DNA of 64,000 nucleotides from Sulfurimonas sp. HSL3-2 (GCF_039645965.1 NZ_CP147917.1:868001-932000), one strand, 5' to 3'; positions 1 through 10,228 are shown, counted from the first letter of the stretch. The notes: generated from the sequence alone by a model not told the origin. Numbers and translations are program-made.

Positions 1-1
1 T

Positions 2-1105
2 GAAGACCCGAGAAAAGGGTTCCATCCCGAGTGGGGCAGTGCTATTTTTAACTATGACAGAAACGAAGTACGCGCTTTTTTAATCAGTTCAGCAATGTTT
101 TGGCTTGAGTTTTATCATCTTGACGGTATCAGAGTCGATGCCGTTGCATCTATGCTGTATCTTGATTATGCAAGAAAAGAGGGTGAATGGGTGCCAAACG
201 AGGATGGCAGTAATATAAACCGTGGTGCCGTCACTTTCTTAAAACAGCTCAATACTACTACTTACGGTGCATTTAATGACATCATGATGTTTGCCGAAGA
301 GTCTACAAACTACTCGATGGTAAGCAGACCCGTAGATGTCGGCGGACTTGGATTCGGATATAAATGGAACATGGGCTGGATGCACGATATCTTGAAATAT
401 ATGAAGATAGATCCGCTTTTTAGACAGCATCACCATCATCATCTGACATTTAGTTTTGTTTACATGTACAACGAAAACTATCTTCTTCCTTTGAGCCATG
501 ATGAGGTCGTTCATATGAAGGGTTCGCTCATTAATAAAATGCCCGGAAGCAACGATAAAAAGTTTGCAAACCTTAGAGCGCTTTATGCGTTGATGTTCGC
601 TCATCCCGGTAAAAAACTGCTCTTTATGGGTGCAGAGTTTGCACAGTTTGCAGAATGGAATTTCCAGCAGAGTCTTGACTGGCATCTACTAGAGTATAAA
701 GAGCACAGAGGCATAAATAATATTTTAAAGACACTTAACAGACTTTATATAGATCTGCCGGCACTGCATAAAAACGATGTGCAAAGCAGCGGTTTTGAGT
801 GGATAGACGAAAATGATTATACGGCAAATGTGATCTCCTTTGTTCGTAAGGGCGGCAGGGGTGTCAAGTCTCTTCTTATTATCTGTAATTTTTCAGACAA
901 AGAGCACACAAGCTACAGGATCGGAGTTCCGAATAAGGGCGAATATATAGAGGTCTTTAACTCTGATGATGAGTCTTTTGGCGGTGAGGGAAGAGTAAAC
1001 GCTAAATCTATGACATCAGAGACAAAGATATGCCATGGAAGGAAAAATAGCCTTCAGGTGACACTTCCGCCTCTGAGCGTCGTCTATCTGCAAAAGGCAA
1101 AATAG
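2..1105 (+). CDS. glgB: 1,4-alpha-glucan branching enzyme, 3' part (5' end outside window)
   Basis: The frame is open from the window edge, so about 367 C-terminal residues are visible; the N-terminal carbohydrate-binding and early barrel parts lie upstream. The enzyme makes alpha-1,6 branches in glycogen (GH13 family). Visible motifs include [10 protein letters not shown] with the catalytic nucleophile Asp, MFAEEST with the acid/base Glu, and [14 protein letters not shown] with the third catalytic Asp, followed by the C-terminal all-beta domain. A run of five His follows FRQ; the E. coli enzyme has RQYHHD at this place, so it is probably natural loop variation. It is convergent with the ATPase gene, with 2 bases between the stop codons. 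Phosphoglucomutase lies 3.5 kb away on the other strand, consistent with glycogen metabolism. Identification is very secure. Confidence 0.97.
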   Translation, partial: EDPRKGFHPEWGSAIFNYDRNEVRAFLISSAMFWLEFYHLDGIRVDAVASMLYLDYARKEGEWVPNEDGSNINRGAVTFLKQLNTTTYGAFNDIMMFAEESTNYSMVSRPVDVGGLGFGYKWNMGWMHDILKYMKIDPLFRQHHHHHLTFSFVYMYNENYLLPLSHDEVVHMKGSLINKMPGSNDKKFANLRALYALMFAHPGKKLLFMGAEFAQFAEWNFQQSLDWHLLEYKEHRGINNILKTLNRLYIDLPALHKNDVQSSGFEWIDENDYTANVISFVRKGGRGVKSLLIICNFSDKEHTSYRIGVPNKGEYIEVFNSDDESFGGEGRVNAKSMTSETKICHGRKNSLQVTLPPLSVVYLQKAK

Positions 1106-1107
1106 TC

Positions 1108-3789
1108 TCAGTCGATATTGAGATACTGCATTTTTTTAAGTCTAAGATACTTATATGTCTCGTGGGAGATCAGTATCAAGACGGGAAATGGAAGCAGTAT
1201 CCATAGATCTGTTGTCGGCACATGGGCCGTATTAAACACTTTTTGAACCGCTTCCACGTTTAAGAGCATATATATCCACACTAAAACGGCGCCCCATGCG
1301 AATAGTAGTGTTTTGTTTGACTTCCAACTGATCGTCCAGATATTAAAATCCCAGCTTCTCATCGTCCATACATTTGCCAGCTGGCTGGTCACAGCTCCTA
1401 AAAGTGTCATAGTCATCGCTTGAGCGTGAAAGACTGGATCGCTTAAGTTTACATCTCCATACTGCCATCCGTGAGAGAAAAGAAAGCTCATAAAGGCAAA
1501 CATCGCCGCACTTGCTTCGATGATACCTATAAAGAAATATCCCCGTTTAAAGACTTCCCAGTCGAGGATCTTTTCATCCTTGCCAACAGGCGGTCTTTTC
1601 ATGATGTTCTTTTCAGGCTTCTCGCTTCCAAGAGCAAGACCCGGTAGCATATCTGAACCAAGGTCGATAGAGAGGATCTGGATAACTGAGAGCGGGTTTG
1701 GTATCTTTAAAAAGAAGGAGAGGATGTAGGGCACGATCTCTGGTACGTTTGATGAGAGTATATAGGTCACAAACTTTTTGATATTGAAGTATACGGTTCT
1801 TCCCTCTTCGATCGCCGAGACGATGGAGTTGAAGTTGTCATCAAGAAGTATCATGTCGCTTGACTCTTTTGCCACGTCGGTACCGCTTCCCATAGCGATG
1901 CCAATGTCCGCTTTTTTCAGTGAAGGGGAGTCATTGACTCCGTCTCCCGTCATCGCTACGACTTCACCGTTTTTTTGCAGAGCATCAGCGATCTTTAGTT
2001 TTTGATTACTTGCCATTCTTGCAAAGATAAGAGTCTTCTCTTCCAGCAGCTCTTGAAGCTCTTCAGTGCTCATCTGCGCTACTTTATCGCCTGTGATGAC
2101 ACCGTCATACTGAAGTCCTATCTGTCTGCCGATAGCCGCTGCCGTATTGGCATTGTCTCCGGTGATCATAATAGTCCTGATGCCTGCACTATAGCACTTA
2201 GCAAGTGCATCTTTGACTTCAGGTCTTGCAATATCCATTATGGCGACAAGGCCAATAAGTGTCAGATCCTCCTCTTCATCCCTATCACTTATGGCGATCG
2301 CCAGGACTCTATATGCTCTGTCTTCAAAATCTTCAAGCTCTTTTTGGATAGCCTTTCTTGCATCGTCGTCTAACTTTTTGATCTCATCTGTGTCTTGATA
2401 ATGTGTTGCTTTTGTAAAGATCACCTCCGGAGCACCTTTTACGAGTAAAATCTCTTTGCCCTCAATTTTTCCAAAGGTAGACATCATCTTTCTTTCAGAG
2501 CTAAAAGGGTTCTCTTTTATCTTTTCAAAATCCTCTTTTAGATCATATTTTTTAGCTGCTGCTACAATGGCGAGTTCAGTCGGATCACCGATTATCTTGT
2601 CATCTTCGATGCTTGCTCTTGAGTTAAATAGCCCGGCTTGTAAGAGTCTCTTTATATATCTGTCTGAATTGTCATTTTTGTTATTTATTGTAAACTCGCC
2701 CTTGATCTCATACCCGTCTCCGCTGATAGATACTTTTTCTCCGCTGGTGAGATAGATCTCCTTTAAGGTCATCTCGTTTTTTGTGAGAGTCCCCGTCTTG
2801 TCCGTACATATCGTTGTGACACTTCCAAGAGTCTGAACAGAAGCAAGGTTTTTTATAAGTGCATTTTTTTTTGCCATCCTTTGTGAGGCAAGAGAAAGTG
2901 ATAAAGTGATAGTCGGCAGCAGGCCTTCAGGCACATTGGCGACGATAAGCGAGAGTGCGAAGATGGCAGCGATAAGTATCCCTTTACCCGAAAAGTATCC
3001 AAGAAGAAAAAACACGACTCCTGCTATAAGTGCCAGTACGGTCAGTATCTTGGTCATATTGATTATCTCTTTTTCAAGAGGAGTCAGCCCTTTTTCGATA
3101 TTGCTTGTAAGAGTTGCGATCTTTCCGAATTCCGTAGCCATACTTGTAGCTACGACCACGGCTTCTCCGCTCCCGTTAACAACGCTTGTTCCTGCAAAGA
3201 CCATGTTTTTAGCATCTATCTCACGTTTTGCATCCTTACATGTAAGCTCTCTTTTACTCGGTTTTGATTCGCCGTTAAGAGAAGAGGTATTGATGTAAAG
3301 TTCGTTCGACTCAAGTAAAACACCGTCAGCGGCTATCTTATCACCCTCTTCAAGGATGATGATGTCTCCGGGAACTAGCTCACCTGCATCGACTTCTAAA
3401 ACTTTTCCTTCGCGTTTGACTTTTATGATGGTCGGCATGAGTTTTAAAAGAGCTTCCATCGCTTTATCGGCTTTGAAGTTCTGCCAAAACGTGAAAGTCG
3501 CATTGATAATAACAGCTCCAAAGATGGCGTATCCCAAGATATCGTTTCCCTGATCCGGCTGATAGTACTCGGCTATAAAAGCCAGGACTCCTGCGATTTC
3601 AAGCAGGATAGGAAAAAACTCTATGTACTGTTTAAAATACTCTTTATAGTAGTTTTTCTCTTTTTTCCTTTCGATTATATTTTTTCCAAAGTCGGCCTGT
3701 CTTTTTTTTATATCACTAAGTGCCAGTCCGTTGCCGGTTGTTCGGAACTCTTTTAATAATCTATCGGCGCTTAACTCATAAGCCCTCAT
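1108..3789 (-). CDS. P2-type cation-transporting P-type ATPase
   Basis: This 893-residue protein is a complete P-type ATPase that pumps a cation across the inner membrane. An N-terminal cation-ATPase domain is followed by membrane pairs, the actuator loop with LNGES near residue 171, the TM4 ion-site motif NVPEGLLPT near 285, the phosphorylation motif TDKTGTLT (Asp about 330), the nucleotide domain, the hinge motif TGDGVNDSPSL and a C-terminal membrane bundle. PEGLLPT resembles the P2 class (Ca2+, Na+/K+ types) and there is no heavy-metal CxxC domain, so a light cation is more likely than copper or zinc; the ion cannot be decided from sequence. Its ATG overlaps the stop of the upstream universal-stress-protein gene as ATGA, so the two are probably translationally coupled. 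Confidence 0.93.
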   Translation of the reverse strand: MRAYELSADRLLKEFRTTGNGLALSDIKKRQADFGKNIIERKKEKNYYKEYFKQYIEFFPILLEIAGVLAFIAEYYQPDQGNDILGYAIFGAVIINATFTFWQNFKADKAMEALLKLMPTIIKVKREGKVLEVDAGELVPGDIIILEEGDKIAADGVLLESNELYINTSSLNGESKPSKRELTCKDAKREIDAKNMVFAGTSVVNGSGEAVVVATSMATEFGKIATLTSNIEKGLTPLEKEIINMTKILTVLALIAGVVFFLLGYFSGKGILIAAIFALSLIVANVPEGLLPTITLSLSLASQRMAKKNALIKNLASVQTLGSVTTICTDKTGTLTKNEMTLKEIYLTSGEKVSISGDGYEIKGEFTINNKNDNSDRYIKRLLQAGLFNSRASIEDDKIIGDPTELAIVAAAKKYDLKEDFEKIKENPFSSERKMMSTFGKIEGKEILLVKGAPEVIFTKATHYQDTDEIKKLDDDARKAIQKELEDFEDRAYRVLAIAISDRDEEEDLTLIGLVAIMDIARPEVKDALAKCYSAGIRTIMITGDNANTAAAIGRQIGLQYDGVITGDKVAQMSTEELQELLEEKTLIFARMASNQKLKIADALQKNGEVVAMTGDGVNDSPSLKKADIGIAMGSGTDVAKESSDMILLDDNFNSIVSAIEEGRTVYFNIKKFVTYILSSNVPEIVPYILSFFLKIPNPLSVIQILSIDLGSDMLPGLALGSEKPEKNIMKRPPVGKDEKILDWEVFKRGYFFIGIIEASAAMFAFMSFLFSHGWQYGDVNLSDPVFHAQAMTMTLLGAVTSQLANVWTMRSWDFNIWTISWKSNKTLLFAWGAVLVWIYMLLNVEAVQKVFNTAHVPTTDLWILLPFPVLILISHETYKYLRLKKMQYLNID
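3236..3245. repeat. TTACATGTAA palindrome, copy 1
   Basis: Exact copy, extended to CTTACATGTAAG, inside the P-type ATPase gene. Confidence 0.8.
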
Positions 3790-4592
3790 AGTTCATCCTT
3801 GTAGGGGATAAAATATATGATGTTTAACATAGGATTTTTAAACAGGATATCGATGGGGTGCTGCCCGAAAAAACTTCTGTCATGATGCCCGCCCACTATT
3901 GCCAGGTCATATCCGTGATTTGCTATATGAGCTTTTACTCTGTCGCCTTCGGCTAAAGCGTATTCATGCTTTATGGAGAACTTATAATCCAGCAGTTTTT
4001 CGATTCTAAGATAGTGTCTAAGATTGAAGATGATCTCTTTAAGCCTGTTCCTTTCTTGCTGAACATCGATAGTTGCCATCTTGCCTTTGGATACTTTATC
4101 GATCGAGTATATCTCTGCTTTTGCATCATATGCAAGTGCAAATGTGGTGAAAAATGAGAATTTTTTGACGGAGAGTTTGGAACTTCTTATAGGCATGACT
4201 ATTTTATCTACGCTGTGCTGCATCGAAAGTTTTACTATCTTGACGACAGCCAGGTCTACTGCCATTTGGGCTCTTATGAGGACTTGAACAAATGATTTGT
4301 CGAAGATAGAGTGGTTTTGTCTGGTGGAACAAAATATTATATCGATATCTTTCTCTTGTATATATGTCTTGAACTCTTTAAAGTTATCAAACATGATAAA
4401 TTCGTTCTCAACATCTAAAGACGCAGCTATAGCACTTATATCTTCAACACTTTCTCTTACTTCATTTAAAGAATCAGTCCCTTTAATATGGACGAGATCC
4501 AATGTAGCACCGAGTTTTTTTGCATAGTTTAAAGCGTAAACGGATGAATTCTCCGAGATCAAAGATCCGTTTATCAGACTAATAACTCTCAT
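3786..4592 (-). CDS. Tandem universal stress protein (UspA-like)
   Basis: This 268-residue protein has no signal peptide or membrane segment. It begins with an alpha/beta strand (MRVISLINGSLISEN) like the Usp fold, and a second Usp-like unit starts near residue 130 at VDKIVMPIRSS. The late segment AIVGGHHDRSFFGQHP looks like the nucleotide loop GxxGH(9-10)G(S/T) of ATP-binding Usp proteins but is degenerate. It is the first gene of a two-gene unit with the P-type ATPase (ATGA overlap), which suggests that it senses or regulates something for the pump. Usp domains are known as regulatory partners of some ion transporters; applying that here is inference. Fold assignment is fairly sure, role unknown. 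Confidence 0.75.
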   Translation of the reverse strand: MRVISLINGSLISENSSVYALNYAKKLGATLDLVHIKGTDSLNEVRESVEDISAIAASLDVENEFIMFDNFKEFKTYIQEKDIDIIFCSTRQNHSIFDKSFVQVLIRAQMAVDLAVVKIVKLSMQHSVDKIVMPIRSSKLSVKKFSFFTTFALAYDAKAEIYSIDKVSKGKMATIDVQQERNRLKEIIFNLRHYLRIEKLLDYKFSIKHEYALAEGDRVKAHIANHGYDLAIVGGHHDRSFFGQHPIDILFKNPMLNIIYFIPYKDEL

Positions 4593-4652
4593 ATTAAACC
4601 CCTAAGTGTAAATTTAATTTGGCAGCAGCTACATAATCAGTGTCCACAAAGA

Positions 4653-6254
4653 CTAAAACAATGAATTTACGATATCTTGTGCCTCTTTTTGAATACTTTT
4701 TAGATGGACTTCATCTATAAAACTCTCCGCATATATCTTATATACATCTTCAGTACCCGACGGTCTGATGGCAAACCATCCGTTTTTCGCGACTACCTTT
4801 AGCCCGCCTATTTTTGCTCCGTTATCTGCGACTGTGAGTATCTTTTCGATCTTCTCGCCTGCCAGTGTAGTCGTTTTGATATCATCCGGCGATAAGTTTT
4901 TAAGTATCTTTTTTTGTTCGAAGTTTGCGGGTGCGTCTATCCTTGCATAGACCGGACTACCGAATTTTTTTGTCAGATTCTCATAATACTCTCCGGGATC
5001 AATTCCGGTCTTTGCCAGTATCTCTGCACTTAAAAGTGTCATGATAATGCCGTCTTTATCCGTGCTCCAGAGTCCTTGATCTTTTCTAAGAAAACTTGCT
5101 CCTGCACTCTCTTCACCGCCAAAGAATATCTCTTTGTTTATCATAGGCTCGACAAACCATTTAAAACCGACCGGCGTTTCAAACACTTTAATCCCGTTGT
5201 CCACACAGACTCTGTCTATCATTGAACTGCTTACAAGTGTCTTGCCTACGCCTAGTCCTTTAAAGTCTCTTTGTTTTGCCAGATAGTCTATGGCGACGGC
5301 AAGGTAGTGGTTTGGATTTAAAAGCCCTTTGCTTTTTGTGACGATGCCGTGTCTGTCGAAGTCCGTGTCGTTTCCAAAGGCGATGTCATACTTGTCTTTG
5401 AGCTCTATAAGACCTGCCATCGCATAGGGACTTGAACAGTCCATACGTATTTTGCCGTCTTTATCACAGTGCATAAATGAGAAGGTAAAGTCGGGAGTGT
5501 CGTTTAGGACAGTCATATCCAGCCCGTAATGCTTTTTGATCGCGTTGTAATAGTCCATACCCGAACCGCCAAGCGCGTCTGCACCTATCTTTATGCCTGA
5601 GCATTTAATTGCATCCATATCGATCACGTCTTTGAGAGCTTCTACATAAGGCGTGATAAAATCATATTCGATCAGGTATTCAGATCTTAGGGCCTCCTCA
5701 TACGGGATGCGTTTTACATCTCTAAGACCGTTTTTTAATATCTCGTTGGCTCTGTTTTCTATCCATGATGTCGCATCTTCAGCAGCTGGACCGCCGTTAG
5801 TAGAGTTATACTTGAACCCTCCGTCTTCAGGTGGGTTATGTGAAGGGGTGACGACGATACCGTCTGTATTTTCATGAGTGAGAATGGCATTTGATATGAC
5901 CGGTGTAGGCGTGTACTTTAAGCTGTAGTAGGTGGTGATTTTGTTGGCAGCGAGTACCTCTAAAGCAGTTTTGTGTGCAGGAGTAGAAAGTCCGTGCGTA
6001 TCCATCCCTATAAACAAGGCGCCACTCACTTTATCTTTTCTGTACTCAACGACTGCCTGAGTGATGGCTAAGATATGATCTTCGTTAAAACTTCCGTTAA
6101 AAGCTGTACCTCTGTGACCTGAAGTTCCAAATGAGACCATACTTTCCTGTTTTGATAAGTCAGGTTTTTTCATATAATATGAATTGATCAGATCTTCAAT
6201 ATTTACTAAAATTTCTTTAGGTGCTTTTTTTCCGGCTAGTTGATTTAATGACAT
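4653..6254 (-). CDS. pgm: Phosphoglucomutase (alpha-D-glucose type)
   Basis: This 533-residue cytoplasmic enzyme interconverts glucose-1-phosphate and glucose-6-phosphate, feeding glycogen synthesis. Motifs include SFGTSGHRGTAFNGSF near residue 42, the phosphoserine loop VVTPSHNPPEDGG near 135, the metal loop FGNDTDFDRHG near 300, sugar-binding GGEESAGASF and C-terminal IRPSGTEDVYKIY. The order and length fit the E. coli Pgm family rather than the smaller PgmB or ManB types. It is monocistronic on the minus strand and divergent from rpsA across a 240-base AT-rich gap that must hold both promoters. Near glgB it suggests glycogen storage. Confidence 0.95.
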   Translation of the reverse strand: MSLNQLAGKKAPKEILVNIEDLINSYYMKKPDLSKQESMVSFGTSGHRGTAFNGSFNEDHILAITQAVVEYRKDKVSGALFIGMDTHGLSTPAHKTALEVLAANKITTYYSLKYTPTPVISNAILTHENTDGIVVTPSHNPPEDGGFKYNSTNGGPAAEDATSWIENRANEILKNGLRDVKRIPYEEALRSEYLIEYDFITPYVEALKDVIDMDAIKCSGIKIGADALGGSGMDYYNAIKKHYGLDMTVLNDTPDFTFSFMHCDKDGKIRMDCSSPYAMAGLIELKDKYDIAFGNDTDFDRHGIVTKSKGLLNPNHYLAVAIDYLAKQRDFKGLGVGKTLVSSSMIDRVCVDNGIKVFETPVGFKWFVEPMINKEIFFGGEESAGASFLRKDQGLWSTDKDGIIMTLLSAEILAKTGIDPGEYYENLTKKFGSPVYARIDAPANFEQKKILKNLSPDDIKTTTLAGEKIEKILTVADNGAKIGGLKVVAKNGWFAIRPSGTEDVYKIYAESFIDEVHLKSIQKEAQDIVNSLF

Positions 6255-6457
6255 ATTTTCTCTCTCCTGTTAAATTATACTCAGATTTTTATTTATTTTT
6301 TTAGTTTGTATGTCGGCATTTACATCGATAAGACAGTTTTTAAATAGATGAATTGTTTTCATTGAAATTGTACTAAAGTTTTTATGGTTCGACCTGTATG
6401 AAATGATTTTTTGCCTAGTAAATTATGAAATTAATGTATATGTAACAGTTTTTTCGT

Positions 6458-6463
6458 TATAAT
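6458..6463 (+). promoter_or_regulatory. Candidate -10 box of rpsA
   Basis: A perfect TATAAT lies in an AT-rich stretch of the pgm/rpsA gap, about 35 bases before the rpsA start, giving a short leader that contains the AAGGG ribosome-binding site. No convincing -35 is seen, which is usual for Campylobacterota sigma-70 promoters. Confidence 0.6.
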
Positions 6464-6498
6464 CACACAATTTTATTTATGTAACAAGGGAAATGTGT

Positions 6499-8154
6499 AT
6501 GGCAATCGATAACGAACCATTAGAAGAAGAAAATTTTGCTGAGATGTTTGAAGCTTCGCTAAAGGAGCAAGAGTCAAATCGTATAACTGAAGGCGAAATC
6601 GTAGAGATACAAGCAGAAGATAACAGAGCTTTAGTAGGCGTAGGCGATAAATTAGAAGGTATTCTAAGTTTAGATGAATTACGTGATGAAAACGGAGAAC
6701 TTGCGTTTAAAGTAGGTGATAAGATCACTGTTATGGTGACTGGTCACTACAATGAGCGTCCAAAGATATCTTATAAAAAGGTACTTGAGCAGAAGAAAAC
6801 TCTAGACTTCATCGAAGCAAATAAAGAAAACTTCGAGGACTTAATAATAGAAGGTACTATTACTAAGAAAAACCGTGGTGGTTACGTTGTTGAAGCAGAT
6901 GATGTGTCATTCTTTATGCCTCGTTCACTAGCAGCATTCAAAGATAATGAAGATGTTGTAGGACGTAAAATAAAAGCTCAAGTCGTTAAGATCGATGATG
7001 CTGAGAACACTATTGTTGTTTCACGTCGTAAACTGTTTAACGAAGAGCGTAAGCGTAAAAAAGAGATCATCGATGCATTGATGCAAGAAGATGTTATCGT
7101 TGAAGGTACTATCAAAAAGATCACTAGCTACGGTATGTTCGTAGATGTTGGTGGTGTTGACGGTCTAGTACACTACAACGAGATCTCTTATAAAGGTCCT
7201 GTTAACCCGTCTAAACTTTATAAAGAGGGCGATGTAGTAACAGTTAAAGCTATATCTTACGATAAAGATAAACGTCACCTTTCACTTTCTATCAAAGCGG
7301 TTCAACCGGATCCATGGGCAGAAGTTGAAGATGAGTTGGATGAAGGCGATACAATCACGGTAACTGTAAGTAATGTAGAAGCTTACGGTGTATTTGTTGA
7401 CCTTGGAAACGATATCGAAGGTTTCCTACACATTTCTGAGATTACTTGGGACAAAAACGTTAAAAACCCTGCAGATTATTTAACTGTCGGTCAAGAGATA
7501 GATGTTGAAGTTATTGAGATCAACCCTAAGACTCATAAACTACGTGTATCATTAAAACGTCTTTTACCAAAACCTTTTGATGAGTTCGTTAAAAACTTTC
7601 ACGAAGGTGATGTTGTAGACGGTACTGTTACATCATTAACTGATTTCGGTGCATTCGTTCGTATCGGTGGTGTTGAAGGTCTACTTCATAACCAAGATGC
7701 TAGCTGGGAAAAGAACGTTAAATGTAAAGATGTTCTAAAAGTCGGTGACGAAGTGAAAGTAAAAATAGCGAAGATCAATAAAGAGGATCAAAAGATCTCT
7801 TTAAACTCTAAAGCTTTACAAGAAAGCCCGATCGATAAATTTGCTACGACTCATAAAGTAAACCAAGTTGTGCGCGGTAAGATCCGTGATATAAAAGATT
7901 TCGGTATCTTTGTTCAACTTGAAGACGGTATCGATGCACTTATCCGTGATGAAGATCTGTCTCCTTTAGTAAAAGAGGAACTAGAGATCGGTTCAGATAT
8001 CGAAGCTGCAATCGCTGCAATAGATACTCGCCGTGACCGTATTCGTTTATCAGTTAAAAAACTGGATTATATTAAAAATCAAGAGTTAATGAATGAGATT
8101 AATGACAATGAGTCTCACTCTTTAGGTGATTTAATAAAAGATCAACTACAATAA
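6499..8154 (+). CDS. rpsA: 30S ribosomal protein S1
   Basis: This protein of about 551 residues consists of repeated S1/OB RNA-binding domains. Repeats carry the usual patterns, for example SYGMFVDVGGVDGLVH, AYGVFVDLGNDIEGFLH, DFGAFVRIGGVEGLLH and DFGIFVQLEDGIDALI. It binds mRNA on the small ribosomal subunit for initiation. Two in-frame ATGs are present (6493 and 6499); AAGGG at 6486-6490 is only 2 bases from the first but 8 from the second, so MAIDNEPLEE is the likelier start. It is followed after one base by the small membrane protein and then serA, an order I recall from C. jejuni. Codons such as CGT and GGT are frequent, as expected for a highly expressed gene. Confidence 0.96.
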   Translation: MAIDNEPLEEENFAEMFEASLKEQESNRITEGEIVEIQAEDNRALVGVGDKLEGILSLDELRDENGELAFKVGDKITVMVTGHYNERPKISYKKVLEQKKTLDFIEANKENFEDLIIEGTITKKNRGGYVVEADDVSFFMPRSLAAFKDNEDVVGRKIKAQVVKIDDAENTIVVSRRKLFNEERKRKKEIIDALMQEDVIVEGTIKKITSYGMFVDVGGVDGLVHYNEISYKGPVNPSKLYKEGDVVTVKAISYDKDKRHLSLSIKAVQPDPWAEVEDELDEGDTITVTVSNVEAYGVFVDLGNDIEGFLHISEITWDKNVKNPADYLTVGQEIDVEVIEINPKTHKLRVSLKRLLPKPFDEFVKNFHEGDVVDGTVTSLTDFGAFVRIGGVEGLLHNQDASWEKNVKCKDVLKVGDEVKVKIAKINKEDQKISLNSKALQESPIDKFATTHKVNQVVRGKIRDIKDFGIFVQLEDGIDALIRDEDLSPLVKEELEIGSDIEAAIAAIDTRRDRIRLSVKKLDYIKNQELMNEINDNESHSLGDLIKDQLQ

Positions 8155-8155
8155 A

Positions 8156-8656
8156 ATGCAAAGTGCTTTTAAATGGCTGACTCCGATCGTAACAGTTGGA
8201 GTCGCTATTTTTATTGTTATATTTTTGATAGATATAAATCCGTCTGAAGATATGCAAGCGGTAGATGAATTAAAAATAAAAAATACAAAAATAAAAGATG
8301 AGAAGCCTGAGACTTTATGGTTAAATCATCTCTCCAAAAGTGAGCAGGGTGGATACTTCTATCCTGTAAACGAGATTTTTGTCGATCTGGACCTTTCTCA
8401 ACAGATCGTTTTAACAAAAATTTATCAACTGAATGCATCTATCTCTGACCCGTATCAATTTTTTTGTTTGCAAGAAGTATTGAAACAGCATAAAATGCGA
8501 TATTATCTTAAAAAAGATCATTTAGATACCAAACTTCTTATTTACTCTGAGCAAAAGAGTAAATTAGATTCATTAGTAAAAGCTTTACAAACTTATGATA
8601 TAAATGCAAAAATTTTGCCTTATAAAGAGGAGAAACAATGGAAAAAAGTACAGTAA
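8156..8656 (+). CDS. Small single-pass membrane protein of the rpsA-serA operon
   Basis: I do not recognise a named family. The 166-residue protein has one N-terminal membrane anchor (about residues 8-27, ITVGVAIFIVIFLID-like) and a soluble part predicted to face the periplasm. The last 60 residues read like a small alpha/beta domain with paired hydrophobic strands (residues about 115-155), loosely like SPOR or ACT-sized folds, but no motif decides this. It starts one base after the rpsA stop and overlaps the serA start by 19 bases, so it belongs to one transcript. A gene of similar size lies between rpsA and serA in C. jejuni as I remember it, so it appears to be a conserved gene without a known function. 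Confidence 0.7.
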   Translation: MQSAFKWLTPIVTVGVAIFIVIFLIDINPSEDMQAVDELKIKNTKIKDEKPETLWLNHLSKSEQGGYFYPVNEIFVDLDLSQQIVLTKIYQLNASISDPYQFFCLQEVLKQHKMRYYLKKDHLDTKLLIYSEQKSKLDSLVKALQTYDINAKILPYKEEKQWKKVQ

Positions 8657-10224
8657 TAGTTTGTGATCATATTCATGAAGCTGGACTTAAAATGCTTCAG
8701 GATGATGAAAACATAAACTATGTTTTTGCTGCAGATGTTGATAAAACAGAACTTTTAAATATGTTAGTAGATGCTGATGTAGCTATTACACGTAGTTCTA
8801 CTGATGTTGATGAAAAATTTATAGCACATGCTAAAAATATGAAAGCTATCGTTCGTGCAGGTGTGGGTGTTGATAATGTCGATATCGAAGGCTGTTCTAA
8901 AGAGGGTATCATCGTTATGAACGTACCAACAGCAAACACTATTGCTGCAGTCGAACTTACAATGGCTCATATGCTTTCATGTATGAGAATGTTCCCATAC
9001 TCTCATGACCACCTTAAAAATCAACGTATCTGGAAACGTGAAAAATGGTACGGTTATGAACTAAAAGGCAAAAAACTAGGTGTTATCGGTTTTGGTAATA
9101 TCGGTTCACGCGTTGCAAAACGTGCGAAAGCTTTTGAGATGGATATCGTTGCATACGATCCATATATTCATCCGTCAAAAGTAACTGATCTTGATATGGT
9201 ATATACTGAAAACTTTGATGATATCCTAGCTTGTGACGTTATCACGATCCATACTCCGAAAAACAGTGAGACTATCGATATTATTAATGAAAAAGAGATC
9301 GCTAAGATGAAAGACGGCGTAGTTTTAGTGAACTGTGCTCGTGGTGGTCTTTACAATGAGGAAGCTCTTTATAACGGTTTAAAATCTGGTAAGATCCGTT
9401 TTGCAGGTATAGACGTTTTCGTTAAAGAACCGGCTACAAGCAATCCTTTACTAGACTTAGATAATATTATCGTTTCTCCTCACTTAGGTGCAAATACGTA
9501 TGAATCTCAGTACAACATCGGTGTACAAGCGGCTGATCAGGCTATTCAAGCTGCAAAAGGTATGGCATATCCAAATGCATTCAATCTTCCTATAGATGAA
9601 AGCAAAATACCTGCATTTGTAAAACCGTATATGGAGATGGGACAAAAGTTAGGTTTCCTTGCTTCTCAAAAGAACCGTGCTCCGATCGTTTCTATCAAAG
9701 TAAGCGGACAGGGTGCTATAGCAGAGTTTGTTGATTCTCTTTCAACATTCGTTACAGTTGGAGCTTTAGCTGAAAACAGCGGAGATACTATCAACTATGT
9801 AAATGCTGATTTTATTGCAAAAGAGAAAGGTATTAAAGTCGAGACTGAGGCTCTAGCTGACTCATCTGTGTATAAAAACCTTATCACCGTAAAACTAACG
9901 ACAGATAAAACAGTAACGACTATCAGAGCGACAATATTCGACGATAATATCCAACGTATCGTAGAGATCGACGGATTTAGTGTTGATGTTGCTTTAAAAG
10001 GCAACTTGATATTCTTTAAAAATACCGACGTTCCGGGAGTGATCGGAAGTGTCGGTACGATACTAGCAAGCCATAACGTAAATATCTCGGATTTCCGTCT
10101 TGGAAGAAACTCTAAAGCAGAGGCACTTGCAGTGATCATCGTTGACAGCGCTGTCAGCGATACAGTACTAAAAGAACTTAGCAACCTTGAAGCTTGCATC
10201 AGCGTAAGTTACGCAAGAATATAA
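8638..10224 (+). CDS. serA: D-3-phosphoglycerate dehydrogenase
   Basis: This 528-residue enzyme oxidises 3-phosphoglycerate with NAD as the first step of serine synthesis. The N-terminal substrate domain is interrupted by a Rossmann domain with LGVIGFGNIGSRVAKR near residue 148, followed by NCARGGLYNEEAL (catalytic Arg), DVFVKEPA (Glu) and SPHLGANTYES (catalytic His). The C-terminus has the extra ASB domain and a final ACT domain (FKNTDVPGVIGSVGTIL), so it is the long, serine-regulated type. AGAGGAGAAACAATG gives a strong ribosome-binding site within the preceding gene. An intrinsic terminator follows. Confidence 0.97.
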   Translation: MEKSTVIVCDHIHEAGLKMLQDDENINYVFAADVDKTELLNMLVDADVAITRSSTDVDEKFIAHAKNMKAIVRAGVGVDNVDIEGCSKEGIIVMNVPTANTIAAVELTMAHMLSCMRMFPYSHDHLKNQRIWKREKWYGYELKGKKLGVIGFGNIGSRVAKRAKAFEMDIVAYDPYIHPSKVTDLDMVYTENFDDILACDVITIHTPKNSETIDIINEKEIAKMKDGVVLVNCARGGLYNEEALYNGLKSGKIRFAGIDVFVKEPATSNPLLDLDNIIVSPHLGANTYESQYNIGVQAADQAIQAAKGMAYPNAFNLPIDESKIPAFVKPYMEMGQKLGFLASQKNRAPIVSIKVSGQGAIAEFVDSLSTFVTVGALAENSGDTINYVNADFIAKEKGIKVETEALADSSVYKNLITVKLTTDKTVTTIRATIFDDNIQRIVEIDGFSVDVALKGNLIFFKNTDVPGVIGSVGTILASHNVNISDFRLGRNSKAEALAVIIVDSAVSDTVLKELSNLEACISVSYARI

Positions 10225-10228
10225 TCAT

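Noticed and set aside
430-444. Five-His run in glgB as an artificial tag
   Set aside because: E. coli GlgB also has His residues at this place and the frame goes on normally; it is natural variation.
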